24,668 nucleotides of DNA from Bacteroidales bacterium (GTDB taxonomy: Bacteria > Bacteroidota > Bacteroidia > Bacteroidales > UBA932). The notes under the pieces are model-generated. The model saw nothing but the letters and a program-made list of their open reading frames with translations, was not told where the DNA came from and did not search any database. Of this stretch, positions 6,903 through 15,313 are shown one piece after another. The stretch spans positions 1-24,668 of the forward strand of contig JAFZIX010000162.1 of NCBI GenBank assembly GCA_017554135.1, written 5' to 3'. The first letter of the stretch is position 1. The number at the start of each line of letters is the position of its first letter. A program made the translations under genes and the position numbers.

Positions 6903-7859
6903 ATGAGAAGGATTTCCATTTTGCTTTCGCTCTTCCTTTGTGGATGTGCATCCGAAATGATACAGACACCGGTAGCATTCGGTGTCTCGAGGGCTCCGCT
7001 GGAAATGGGGGACGCCAGCATGTCGGAATTCCACTATCTGACCTACGATTATAGTCTTGGAAGTTGGAGTGGTGAACTTGGAGGGGTAGCGGCCCTGGAA
7101 GGGAACGCTTCCTCTCCCTTTTTCCCCCAGGATGCCTCCAGGGTGTATTGGCCAGAAGGAAAGGTATATTCCTTTTATGCGGCTGGCTTCAACGATGCGG
7201 TTCCGGTGCCGGAGGATGACGTAGAGTTTGGCATATCCTATATGATGTATAGTTCAGGCACCACGGCAGTTCTTAATGTCCGTAATCCCAAGCATAATGT
7301 CGACTGGCTTGCGGCAAAGGCGCTCAATGTAGAAAAAACCGATGGTATCCCGCTGACATTCAAACACATAGGCGCGAAGATCAGTAGAATCACTTATGAT
7401 ATCGCCGATTATCGGAGCTGGATAGAGGAGAGGGAATTGGATATCACCGATATAATCCTTGCAGAATGCACCCTGACGGATGTGGATGAGCAGACCTACA
7501 TCTATTCTTCAGATGCGGGAAGCGTCTTTCGCAGGGAATACTACGATTATTCTTCATCTGCCGCCCGTTCATTCGATGGCCCCGGGAGCCTGCATTTGTC
7601 TGAAAGTGGAACGTCCGTGGAGAAGTCGTATTATGCTTTTCCGGGGTACCATACACTGACCGTCCACGTATATGCCGTGGATGTAATGGGAAACCAGGTC
7701 ATAGACGACAGGACAATCTGTGGAGAGTTGTTCCTGCCTATGAATAAGGAATGTGAACTGACAATAGTTGTTAACCCCGATTGCAGGGATTTGGAGATAC
7801 GTGTAAACACATCTGTGTGTTCATGGGAAAACGGAAGCATTGGAACCGTGTCGGAATAA
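6903..7859 (+). CDS. Fimbrillin family lipoprotein (Mfa_like_1 type), second accessory subunit
   Basis: This 318-residue protein begins with MRRISILLSLFLCGC, a compact lipoprotein signal. The motif VYWPEGKVYSFYAAGFND (~residues 80-97) and LTFKHIGAKISRITYDIA (~155-172) are the two signatures of the Mfa_like_1 fimbrillins, shared with the preceding gene. The C-terminus has two further strands (ECELTIVVNPD and LEIRVNTSVCSWENGSIGT), consistent with a donor/acceptor strand region around a conserved Trp. FGVSRAPLEMGD after the signal contains an Arg that could be a processing site. The gene starts 5 bp after the previous stop and is 5 bp from the next start. Similarity to its neighbour suggests an old duplication, although overall residue identity looks low. 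Confidence 0.8.
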   Translation: MRRISILLSLFLCGCASEMIQTPVAFGVSRAPLEMGDASMSEFHYLTYDYSLGSWSGELGGVAALEGNASSPFFPQDASRVYWPEGKVYSFYAAGFNDAVPVPEDDVEFGISYMMYSSGTTAVLNVRNPKHNVDWLAAKALNVEKTDGIPLTFKHIGAKISRITYDIADYRSWIEERELDITDIILAECTLTDVDEQTYIYSSDAGSVFRREYYDYSSSAARSFDGPGSLHLSESGTSVEKSYYAFPGYHTLTVHVYAVDVMGNQVIDDRTICGELFLPMNKECELTIVVNPDCRDLEIRVNTSVCSWENGSIGTVSE

Positions 7860-7864
7860 ACAAA

Positions 7865-8785
7865 ATGGAAATGAGCAGGGTATCATACAGTGCGATAATC
7901 ATCTTTCTTGCGGTTTCCTGCACGGATGCTGCATTCACGAGCCAGAACCCGGGGCAAAGCAGGATGACCATGGTAAGGTTCTTTGCTCCGGAGACCGGGA
8001 CTCTGGATCTTTGCGCGTTTCGCGAGGATGGAAGCCTTGATGCGCATACGAGACAGTCAGGAGCGGAACTGACTGCAGAATTGATTTGCGGCGAGCCCTT
8101 GCGCTGGTGGCTTGTTGCGAATGCTCCGGAGGGCCTGCTGGATAATGTCGCTACAGTCGATCAGATGATGGATACTGAACTGCTGTTGGAATCAATGAAT
8201 CCGGATCGGCCATTAATGGTTGGAACCGGCAGGGATTTGTTCCGGGACGACTCGGAAAAAACGGTCAAAATGAACAACGTGTCGTGCAAGGTATCCGTAG
8301 GAAGCCTGAGCCCCGTTTTTCTGGACACGGGAACGCCCGAACCGGCTGAAGCATACCTTGATAATGTTTTTCTGATAAATGCATCGGCGTCTATTCCTCT
8401 TTCGCTCCGGCAATCCGCGGACATGCTCCGCAATCAGGACTGCCTGGAGCCGGATTTGCCCGAGGGGCTTGCGGTATTGCTCTGCAAAGCAGTGTCGATG
8501 CATCTTCAGGGCACTGAAACCCGGAATCTGGATCTCTCGCTTTATTGTTTCCCTAATCCGCTTGGGAGTACCAAACTGGTGCTGGACCTGAACATAGGAG
8601 GACGGAAAAACTATTATCCGATACCTATTCCTTCAATGGAGAGAAACGTGGAATATCATATCGACGAGATTGTGTTGCTGGGTGAAGGGTCTCCGTCTCC
8701 GGCGATTCCTGTGGATCGGAAGGCCATAGCCTGCGAAGTCACGGTTCTCCCGTGGAATACTGTAGAAAAGACATGCATAATGTGA
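7865..8785 (+). CDS. Divergent FimA/Mfa-like fimbrial lipoprotein
   Basis: The ATG at 7865 is preferred because it gives a lipoprotein signal, MEMSRVSYSAIIIFLAVSC, 5 bp after the previous stop. An upstream ATG at 7781 would overlap that gene by 79 bp and add a charged non-signal stretch. The 306-residue protein resembles fimbrillins in plan: TLDLCAFREDGSLD and LRWWLVANAPEGLLD match the usual 'vyd..G.l' and 'ivaNa' strands of the N-terminal domain; KMNNVSCKVSVGSL is a weak version of the central hallmark; and IACEVTVLPWNTVEKTCIM is a typical last strand with its Trp. It has internal cysteines at several places. Its position between fimbrillins and the long last gene suggests an adaptor near the tip, which is inference. 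Confidence 0.75.
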   Translation: MEMSRVSYSAIIIFLAVSCTDAAFTSQNPGQSRMTMVRFFAPETGTLDLCAFREDGSLDAHTRQSGAELTAELICGEPLRWWLVANAPEGLLDNVATVDQMMDTELLLESMNPDRPLMVGTGRDLFRDDSEKTVKMNNVSCKVSVGSLSPVFLDTGTPEPAEAYLDNVFLINASASIPLSLRQSADMLRNQDCLEPDLPEGLAVLLCKAVSMHLQGTETRNLDLSLYCFPNPLGSTKLVLDLNIGGRKNYYPIPIPSMERNVEYHIDEIVLLGEGSPSPAIPVDRKAIACEVTVLPWNTVEKTCIM

Positions 8786-8800
8786 TAATAATTGAATCAA

Positions 8801-11368
8801 ATGAACAAGATAATAATACCGTTGTCGATCCTGCTGCTTGCAGGATGTGTGGAAGAAAGGACGGCAGGGGATAAACATGGGAATATGGTCCGTCTTTCGC
8901 TGACCGTAGATTGTGATGCACCTGCAAAAAGTTCGATTCTGGTGGATGAGACCCGGGTCACGGACCTTAATGTCTGGGTGTATACGTCCTCCGGCCAGTT
9001 AAAAGAAACACACTACTACGACAATCTTTCTTTTAATTCGTCCGGTAGTGTCAGTTTTACTACCGATGCCGGCGGGCATAGCCATCTGGTGGTGATAGGG
9101 AACGCCGGTAGGGCGCTGGAAGCTCCGGGAAGTGCGTCGGATACTGCCACATTCGGCATAACCTGGTCCGGAGATGCTTCCGGGAAGATGCTGATGATTG
9201 GGGAGGGCACGCTATCGCTGACTTCCACCGGAATGCAGAGTGCGGTAGTGCTTCACCGGGCGATGGCCCGTATCGGCTTAAGGGTGAGCCTCGAAGCGTC
9301 ACTTGCTGCAGCCGGGGGTGTACTGGGTGGCAATATCAGGATCAAGTCGGCAAGACTCTGCAATAATCCATCGATTGTTTCCGTAACACCTGAAGCCGCT
9401 TGGAGCAGTATCCGGACATATAAGGCTCCTGATGGGAACGGACTCCGTGACGGGGACCGTCTCTCGGACTCGGACATCACAACGCTTTACGCGGGCGGAA
9501 CTATTTATCTGTACGGCCTGCCTAATTTCACGGACGTGGCATACTCCTCCCGGCCGGAGGAGGCAACGGCATACTCTTCCTACATCGAAATGCAATTTGA
9601 TTTCGACAGTATCGGAAATGTGGGACAGGGTGGTGTGCTTTGCCGTTTTTACGCCAATGACGGTGACATGATAGGACTCATGGGCGGATGCAGTTATACC
9701 TGTCACGTGACGGTTTCAAACAACGGAGCGTCGAATTCGTGGAGGAAAGATGATTTCCGGATGGATGCTCCGGAAACGTTCTATGCTGGCGAAATCAACG
9801 ATGTGCTTATGCATTCCCGGAATCACGATGCGCAGAGTGTATCCTTCTCCCTCTCAAATACTCCTGGAGTTCAGGAAAACGGAACGTTCAGGATAGCAGA
9901 CAAGATAGTGAACGGAAGTCTACAGGGAGTTCAGATAATCAGCAAAACTGCCGGGAATGGCACGCTATACTGTTTCAACTCTGCGAATGAGATGATGGGC
10001 AGTTTGCCTCTGACGGCCATTTATCCGGAAATCAGCGTGTCGAATAAAACCTTGGATGTAGTCGGTACAGAAGTGCAATTGGACCTGCAGGGGCTTTCGG
10101 ATATCTACACAAACAAGGCCTCGGAGGAACTCTTTTCATCTTTATACGGGATATCGTCCATTGAACCTACGGCCCTCGTCTCCGGTTTGAGTGGAGATGA
10201 TTTTATTCACGCCGGCATTTCAGATAAGATGTTGTTCGTAGACAAGTTGCGCTGGACGCGTTCCGGCATAGAAAGAAATTGGACGGAGGCTGTTGGCAAG
10301 ACCTTTCCCTACAAGGTGACGCTTGCCTGCGGGATATCGGCAGATTTTGATATCGGGATAAGCAATTCCGTGGTTTCGCCTCTTCGGGCGAGTGGTTTTT
10401 ATGGTGAGGCTATCAATGTCTCGATGGTTGAAGACCCGCTTCCTGCAGTTGCGGCACTTGCCAGCCAAAATACGATTACTGCCTCGGTCAGCACCAGCGT
10501 TCCATCCAGTTTCTGTACTCCGACAAAGTCTGAGTGGCAAGCGAATGGCTGGAGAACCTGGTATGGTGGAACTGTTTTTCAGGCAGGTAATATTGCGGAT
10601 GAATATGTGACGTCCTGGAACTCCTCCTCTATTTGTTGGTCGCTTCCTGAACCCGCCATAAGGGCAAAGTATGGTGATTCAATACCAATTTTCGTCGGAA
10701 AGTTGAACCCCCATTGTGGTGATTATGTGCGAGAACCGGTAGGATATTATGCTTCTACTATATACATTCCGGTAGGGGTGGACTTGTACATCGAACGGGT
10801 GGCAACTTACAAGCGCGGCTTGGATACATGGTCGGTTTGTGTAAAAGGAGATGAATTCTATAGCACTGACTATTTGGTGAATTTCACCACGTGCCTTTGT
10901 TTCCGCGCTCATGATATGCAGACAGTGCTGGATGTGGAGGACGGACATTTCGCATATCAGGGTAGAGACGGTGGTGCTTATTATTCAAATTATACCGGAA
11001 TCGGGCTTAATGGGTATGCGTTCGACAGTATCGGATCCTATCTGGAGACCGATTGGGATGGGGATCTTTTCAAGAACTCTGATTTTAATAACGGATCAGG
11101 ACCAGTGTTTTTCACGAATAGTTTTTCGTACAACGTCTGTGCTCCTTACAACGGCAGCGGATTCGGCGCAAAGGGCGGCCGACATCTTGGAATCTATTAT
11201 TACGCGCCCTACACCTACCAGGGTGGACATGCGGAGATTGCAGACAACAACGGACACGTGAGCACTAAGGGCTACGTGTCCGTAGAGAAGTGGAGCGTTT
11301 CTTCCAGGGCCTTTTTCGACTGGCCGGAAGAGGAAATCATCAAGCCGTTTTCTTCTGGGGGTCTTTAA
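8801..11368 (+). CDS. Large pilus lipoprotein, probable tip adhesin
   Basis: This is an 855-residue lipoprotein with signal MNKIIIPLSILLLAGC. The ATG at 8801 is chosen over a TTG at 8792. The first ~320 residues form a fimbrillin-like domain: RVTDLNVWVYTSSGQLKET, then HSHLVVIGNAGRALE, then VVLHRAMARIGLRVS. They are followed by beta-rich modules and a C-terminal ~250-residue region rich in Tyr, Trp, Gly and Asn. No von Willebrand A domain of the Mfa5 kind is visible. DWDGDLFKNSD (residues 751-761) resembles a calcium-binding loop. Its size and last place in the operon match known tip proteins of type V pili; ligand and structure are unknown. Its 3' end overlaps the convergent transporter gene by 29 bp. 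Confidence 0.72.
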   Translation: MNKIIIPLSILLLAGCVEERTAGDKHGNMVRLSLTVDCDAPAKSSILVDETRVTDLNVWVYTSSGQLKETHYYDNLSFNSSGSVSFTTDAGGHSHLVVIGNAGRALEAPGSASDTATFGITWSGDASGKMLMIGEGTLSLTSTGMQSAVVLHRAMARIGLRVSLEASLAAAGGVLGGNIRIKSARLCNNPSIVSVTPEAAWSSIRTYKAPDGNGLRDGDRLSDSDITTLYAGGTIYLYGLPNFTDVAYSSRPEEATAYSSYIEMQFDFDSIGNVGQGGVLCRFYANDGDMIGLMGGCSYTCHVTVSNNGASNSWRKDDFRMDAPETFYAGEINDVLMHSRNHDAQSVSFSLSNTPGVQENGTFRIADKIVNGSLQGVQIISKTAGNGTLYCFNSANEMMGSLPLTAIYPEISVSNKTLDVVGTEVQLDLQGLSDIYTNKASEELFSSLYGISSIEPTALVSGLSGDDFIHAGISDKMLFVDKLRWTRSGIERNWTEAVGKTFPYKVTLACGISADFDIGISNSVVSPLRASGFYGEAINVSMVEDPLPAVAALASQNTITASVSTSVPSSFCTPTKSEWQANGWRTWYGGTVFQAGNIADEYVTSWNSSSICWSLPEPAIRAKYGDSIPIFVGKLNPHCGDYVREPVGYYASTIYIPVGVDLYIERVATYKRGLDTWSVCVKGDEFYSTDYLVNFTTCLCFRAHDMQTVLDVEDGHFAYQGRDGGAYYSNYTGIGLNGYAFDSIGSYLETDWDGDLFKNSDFNNGSGPVFFTNSFSYNVCAPYNGSGFGAKGGRHLGIYYYAPYTYQGGHAEIADNNGHVSTKGYVSVEKWSVSSRAFFDWPEEEIIKPFSSGGL

Positions 11369-12611
11369 ACAGTATCATGAAGAGCAGTCCGACCACGAAT
11401 GCATAACCTGCAAAGATGTACCAGGCCTTGGGCCATGAAGGATTGGCGGCATTATAAACCGTTGCATCCACGACTGCTCCGGCGCAAAGAGTGCCGACAG
11501 TCGCTCCCAGACCATTGGTCATGAGCATGAACACACCCTGGGCGCTGGAACGGATGTCCGGGGTGGTGTTCTCGTTCACATAGAGGGAACCGGAGATGTT
11601 GAAGAAGTCGAATGCGACGCCATAGACTATGCAACTCAGGATGAAGAGCAGTACACCGGGCATCGAAGGATTGCCGGCTCCGAAGAATCCGAAGCGGAAC
11701 ACCCATGCGAACATGGCCATCAGCATAACTTTCTTGATGCCGAATTTCTTCATGCAGATGGGGATCAGCAGGATGCAGAGGGTCTCGGATGCCTGGCTGA
11801 TGGCAATCAGCGCGTTGGAGTTCTTGACTGCGAACGTGTTGGCCAGGGCCGGGTCAGCAGCAAATGATCCCAGGAATGTATTGGCATATCCGTTTGTAAT
11901 CTGCAGCGATGCGCCCAGCAGCATCGAGAAGATGAAGAAGATGGCGAACTGGCCTTGCTTGAAGAGGCTGAATGCCTTGAGACCGAAGGCCTCGGCCAGG
12001 CTCTTGGACTCTCCGCGGTTGATGTCGCATGCGGGCATCGTCAGGGCGTAGGCGCAGAGCACCAGGGAAAGGATACCGGAGGAGAAGAGTTGGTTGTAAT
12101 TGTCCTGCATCGCGACTCCTCCGATTTTGACGAAGTTAGTCAGCAGCATGCTCGCGATGAAACCGATGGTGCCGAAAACGCGTAGCGGAGGGAAGGTGGT
12201 GACGGGATCCATCCCTGCCTTTCCAAGGGCGTTGTATGCCACGGAGTTAGATATTGCGATGGTGGGCATATAGAAGGCTACGCTGATGCTATACAGGGCG
12301 AAAAGCGGCCCGAATTGCACTCCTGCGCCCGCATTCATGCAGTAGAAACCTGCTCCCAGCATGAAGAGGCCAGCAAGGCCATGGCAGAGGGAGAGGGTTT
12401 TCTGTGCGGGGATGTAGCGGTCTGCCACTATGCCCATCAGTGTGGGCATGAAGATGGACACGATTCCCTGCATTGCGAAGAACCACTTGATCTGGGGGCC
12501 CAGACCGGCCATTCCGAGATAGCGGCCGAGTGACGTAAGATATGCTCCCCAGGCTGCGTACTGGAGTATTAGCATCAGGACTAGCCTGACTTTAAGCTGA
12601 TTGTTTTTCAT
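11340..12611 (-). CDS. MFS transporter, nucleoside:H+ symporter (NupG/XapB) family
   Basis: This 423-residue protein has twelve predicted membrane helices and no signal peptide. The N-terminus, LILQYAAWGAYLTSLGRYL, and the loop IVADRYIPAQKTLSLCHGLAGLFML match the nucleoside:proton symporter family (Nuc_H_symport), as do FFNISGSLYVNENTTPDIRSSAQG and MLMTNGLGATVGTLCAG in the C-terminal half. These carriers bring nucleosides into the cytoplasm using the proton gradient. The gene diverges from tgt across 64 bp that contain a perfect inverted repeat and a -7 box for each direction, so the two may share control; that raises queuosine or a precursor as a possible substrate. Ordinary nucleoside uptake remains the default reading. 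Its 3' end overlaps the pilus tip gene. Confidence 0.87.
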   Translation of the reverse strand: MKNNQLKVRLVLMLILQYAAWGAYLTSLGRYLGMAGLGPQIKWFFAMQGIVSIFMPTLMGIVADRYIPAQKTLSLCHGLAGLFMLGAGFYCMNAGAGVQFGPLFALYSISVAFYMPTIAISNSVAYNALGKAGMDPVTTFPPLRVFGTIGFIASMLLTNFVKIGGVAMQDNYNQLFSSGILSLVLCAYALTMPACDINRGESKSLAEAFGLKAFSLFKQGQFAIFFIFSMLLGASLQITNGYANTFLGSFAADPALANTFAVKNSNALIAISQASETLCILLIPICMKKFGIKKVMLMAMFAWVFRFGFFGAGNPSMPGVLLFILSCIVYGVAFDFFNISGSLYVNENTTPDIRSSAQGVFMLMTNGLGATVGTLCAGAVVDATVYNAANPSWPKAWYIFAGYAFVVGLLFMILFKDPQKKTA

Positions 12612-12634
12612 TATTTGTGGCTTTGTTGAACAGA

Positions 12635-12642
12635 CAAATTTA
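12635..12642 (-). promoter_or_regulatory. -7 promoter box for the MFS transporter
   Basis: Minus strand TAAATTTG is a perfect match to TAnnTTTG, 23 nt before the transporter start codon. No clear -33 TTTG is seen at the right distance. The box is largely covered by the left arm of the inverted repeat at 12637-12660. Confidence 0.55.
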
Positions 12643-12660
12643 GCGTTTTTCTGCTAAATT
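12637..12660. repeat. Perfect inverted repeat between tgt and the transporter, possible operator
   Basis: AATTTAGC (12637-12644) and GCTAAATT (12653-12660) are perfect 8-bp arms around the spacer GTTTTTCT. The repeat lies in a 64-bp divergent gap, covers most of the transporter -7 box, and ends 3 bp before the tgt -7 box. Its position suits a dimeric regulator acting on both genes. Confidence 0.65.
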
Positions 12661-12663
12661 GCT

Positions 12664-12671
12664 TATCTTTG
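12664..12671 (+). promoter_or_regulatory. -7 promoter box for tgt
   Basis: TATCTTTG is a perfect match to TAnnTTTG, and a weaker -33-like TTTA sits 21 nt upstream (12639-12642). Only 4 nt separate it from the tgt ATG, so transcription from it would start at or very near the start codon. Confidence 0.5.
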
Positions 12672-12675
12672 AAAG

Positions 12676-13806
12676 ATGAAATTTGAAAAGACCCATTCGG
12701 ACCCATTGTCCTCCGCCCGCTGCGGTGTGCTGCACACGGACCACGGTGATATCCGCACTCCGATCTTCATGCCCGTGGGCACCGTGGGTTCGGTGAAAGG
12801 GGTCTATCACAGGGATCTTAAAGAAGATATAAATGCCGAAATAATCCTCGGCAACACATACCATCTATACCTGCGCCCGGGCCTGGACATCCTTCGCAAG
12901 GCCGGCGGCCTGCACAAGTTCGAAAACTGGGACCGTCCCATCCTCACCGACAGCGGCGGATTCCAGGTTTTCAGCCTCAGCCCCATACGAAAACTCACTC
13001 CTGACGGATGCACCTTCCAGAGCCATATAGATGGCAGCAGGCACACTTTTACTCCGGAGAATAACGTTGACACACAGCGCATTATCGGCGCGGATATAAT
13101 GATGGCGCTGGATGAGTGCTGCCCGGGCGACGCCGACCATGCCTATGCCCGCAAGAGCCTGAATCTCACCAAATCCTGGCTGGAGCGCTACGACAAGCGC
13201 TTCCGCGAGACCGAGCCTCTCTACGGCTACAGCCAGTGCTATTTCCCCATAGTGCAGGGATGCGTGTATCCGGATCTCCGCAAGGAAGCGGTGGATCACG
13301 CGGTTCAGTTCGATGCCGACGGCTACGCGATCGGCGGCCTGGCGGTTGGGGAGCCCACGGAGAAGATGTATGAAATGTTGGAGTTGGTATGCCCCCTGCT
13401 TCCGGCGGATCGCCCCCGTTACCTGATGGGGGTCGGCACACCCGCCAATATCCTGGAAGGCATTGCGAGGGGAGTGGACATGTTCGACTGTGTGATGCCC
13501 ACGCGCAACGGCCGCAATGGCATGATCTTCACCTGGAACGGCATCATGAACATGCGCAACGAGAAATGGAAGGATGATTTCAGCGAACTGGACCCGCTGG
13601 GCACGTCCTTTGTTGACCATACATACACCAAGGCCTACCTGAGGCATCTGTTTATCTCAGGTGAGATGTTTGCGGGAATGCTGGCAAGTGAGCATAACCT
13701 TGCATTCTATCTCGACCTGGTCCGCCAGGCCCGCGCCCATATCGAGGCGGGGGATTTCGCGGCCTGGAAAGAGGCGGCGGTGGCCAAGATAACGAAGAGA
13801 TTATGA
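12676..13806 (+). CDS. tgt: tRNA-guanine transglycosylase (preQ1-type)
   Basis: Tgt exchanges guanine-34 of tRNAs with GUN anticodons for preQ1 on the way to queuosine. The 376-residue protein has DSGGFQVFSL (catalytic-pocket Asp at residue 92), DECCPGD, YFPIVQG, GGLAVGE (220-226) and the nucleophile motif FDCVMPTRNGR (Asp 271). The Val in GGLAVGE is the form found in bacterial preQ1-specific enzymes rather than the queuine-specific Gly form. The classic zinc-binding CxCxxC is absent: the aligned stretch at ~309-325 reads GTSFVDHTYTKAYLRHL. I recall the same loss in Bacteroides enzymes, so it is likely a lineage trait. The gene overlaps the LptF/G gene by ATGA and is divergent from a nucleoside-type transporter. 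Confidence 0.96.
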   Translation: MKFEKTHSDPLSSARCGVLHTDHGDIRTPIFMPVGTVGSVKGVYHRDLKEDINAEIILGNTYHLYLRPGLDILRKAGGLHKFENWDRPILTDSGGFQVFSLSPIRKLTPDGCTFQSHIDGSRHTFTPENNVDTQRIIGADIMMALDECCPGDADHAYARKSLNLTKSWLERYDKRFRETEPLYGYSQCYFPIVQGCVYPDLRKEAVDHAVQFDADGYAIGGLAVGEPTEKMYEMLELVCPLLPADRPRYLMGVGTPANILEGIARGVDMFDCVMPTRNGRNGMIFTWNGIMNMRNEKWKDDFSELDPLGTSFVDHTYTKAYLRHLFISGEMFAGMLASEHNLAFYLDLVRQARAHIEAGDFAAWKEAAVAKITKRL

Positions 13807-14879
13807 GGAAACTCGACCTCTACATATCCAAGAAGTTCATAACGACCTTCTTCATGGCGTTGCTGCTCATCATCGGCATCGTCATCATCTTCGATATCTC
13901 CGAGAAGGTAGACTATTTCGTGAAGAACGAGGCTCCGCTCAAGGCCATAGTCTTCGACTACTACGTGAACTTCGTGCCGTATTTCGTGAACATGTTCAGC
14001 CCTCTGTTCGTGTTTATTACGGTCATCTTCTTCACATCCAGGATGGCCTCCAATTCCGAGTTCATCGCCATCTTGTCCGGTGGCGTCAGTTATATCCGGG
14101 TCCTGGTGCCTTACGTTGCCTGCGCAATCCTGATAGGCCTGCTTTCACTTGGGCTCAACCTGTATGTGATTCCCAAATCCAATGTCACCAGGACTGCTTT
14201 CGAAGAGAAGTATATCAAGAACAAGCCTGTCCGTTTCAGGAACGTGCATTACCAGATCGCACCCGGGCAGTTTGTGTATGTGGAGTCTTTCAGCCGCTGG
14301 AACAACACGGCTTACAAGTTCACCCTGGAAAGCATAGAGAACAACAAACTCAAGAGTAAACTGGAGGCTGATTCCGCCGTTTGGGACAGCACCAAGCAGT
14401 GCTGGCGCCTGCGCAACTGGTTCATCCGGGATTATGCCACCGGGTTGGAGGATCATATCACCAGCGGAGAGAAGAAGGATACGGTCATTGAACTGACGGT
14501 AACGGATTTCTACCGCAACGAGAAAACGGTGGAAACTCTCCCCATCAAAGACCTTAACCAACTGATAGCCACGCAGAACATGCGTGGAGATGCGAATGTG
14601 ATGTTCGCCGAGATCGAGCTTCACAACCGCTTCGCCATGCCTTTCTCGGCCATCATCCTTACTATAATGGGCGTTTGTCTCTCGTCCCGCAAAAAGAGGG
14701 GCGGCATAGGATGGAACCTGGGTATAGGCATCGGCCTGGCGTTCTCCTACATCCTTTTCCAGCGCTTTGCCCAGATGTTCGTATATACGGGCTCCATGCC
14801 TGCCGCGGTAGCGCTATGGATACCTAACATGCTATTTGCTCTGATTACAGTTTTTCTTTATACCAAAGCTCAGAAATAA
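13803..14879 (+). CDS. LptF/LptG-family LPS export permease (YjgP/YjgQ)
   Basis: This 358-residue inner-membrane protein is the permease half-unit of the Lpt ABC exporter, which lifts LPS out of the inner membrane. It has the family layout: an N-terminal helix beginning LDLYISKKFITTFFMALLLIIG, two further helices around residues 55-80 and 100-125 with the conserved MASNSEFIAILSGGVS loop, a periplasmic beta-jellyroll domain (~130-270), and three C-terminal helices. The motif ELHNRFAMPFSAIILTIMGV is the conserved entry to the last helices. Sequence alone does not separate LptF from LptG; GGIGWNLGIGIGLAFSYILFQ resembles LptG-like members. Its start overlaps the tgt stop (ATGA) and its stop shares a base with the dut start, so it is probably co-translated with both. 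Confidence 0.9.
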   Translation: MRKLDLYISKKFITTFFMALLLIIGIVIIFDISEKVDYFVKNEAPLKAIVFDYYVNFVPYFVNMFSPLFVFITVIFFTSRMASNSEFIAILSGGVSYIRVLVPYVACAILIGLLSLGLNLYVIPKSNVTRTAFEEKYIKNKPVRFRNVHYQIAPGQFVYVESFSRWNNTAYKFTLESIENNKLKSKLEADSAVWDSTKQCWRLRNWFIRDYATGLEDHITSGEKKDTVIELTVTDFYRNEKTVETLPIKDLNQLIATQNMRGDANVMFAEIELHNRFAMPFSAIILTIMGVCLSSRKKRGGIGWNLGIGIGLAFSYILFQRFAQMFVYTGSMPAAVALWIPNMLFALITVFLYTKAQK

Positions 14880-15313
14880 TGACAGTAAAAGTCGTGAACA
14901 AGGGTCTGAATGCCCTTCCGCAGTACGCTACGCTGGCTTCCGCCGGCATGGACGTGCGTGCTTCCCTGGATGCTCCGGTGGTGCTCAATCCTCTCCAGAG
15001 GGCTATGATTCCCACGGGACTCTATCTTGAAATCCCGGTTGGATATGAGGTACAGGTTCGCCCCCGCAGCGGTCTGGCGGCCAAGAAGGGTATCACCGTT
15101 CTGAACACACCCGGCACCATCGATGCCGATTACAGGGGAGAGGTGAACGTTATCCTGGTGAATCTTTCGGACCAGCCCTTTACCGTTGAGCCCGGCGAGC
15201 GTATCGCGCAACTGGTGCTTGCGAAGCACGAGAAGATTGACTGGGAGGAGGTTTCCGAACTGGGGGCAACGGAGCGCGGAGAGGGTGGATTTGGCAGCAC
15301 CGGCACGAAATGA
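14879..15313 (+). CDS. dut: dUTP diphosphatase (trimeric dUTPase)
   Basis: Dut hydrolyses dUTP to dUMP, preventing uracil incorporation and feeding dTMP synthesis. All five trimeric dUTPase motifs are present in the 144-residue protein: AGMDVRA (22-28), RPRSGLAAK (61-69), GTIDADYRGEVNVIL (79-93, with the catalytic Asp in DADYRG), ERIAQLVL (107-114) and RGEGGFGSTG (133-142), which is the mobile lid motif. The length is normal. The start ATG shares its first base with the stop of the LPS permease gene, and its stop overlaps the start of murF (ATGA), so the gene sits mid-operon. No unusual features were seen. Confidence 0.97.
   Translation: MTVKVVNKGLNALPQYATLASAGMDVRASLDAPVVLNPLQRAMIPTGLYLEIPVGYEVQVRPRSGLAAKKGITVLNTPGTIDADYRGEVNVILVNLSDQPFTVEPGERIAQLVLAKHEKIDWEEVSELGATERGEGGFGSTGTK

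Noticed and set aside
7781..7864. Upstream ATG for the divergent fimbrillin
   Set aside because: It overlaps the previous gene by 79 bp and buries the lipoprotein signal; ATG 7865 fits the operon spacing.
12612..12675. preQ1 riboswitch upstream of tgt
   Set aside because: The gap is only 64 bp, the likely transcription start is at the start codon, and no preQ1-I or preQ1-II pattern is visible; the symmetric repeat is better read as a DNA site.
12865..13647. 260-codon minus-strand frame opposite tgt
   Set aside because: Tgt is certain on the plus strand; the opposite frame has no motif and is a shadow of codon bias.
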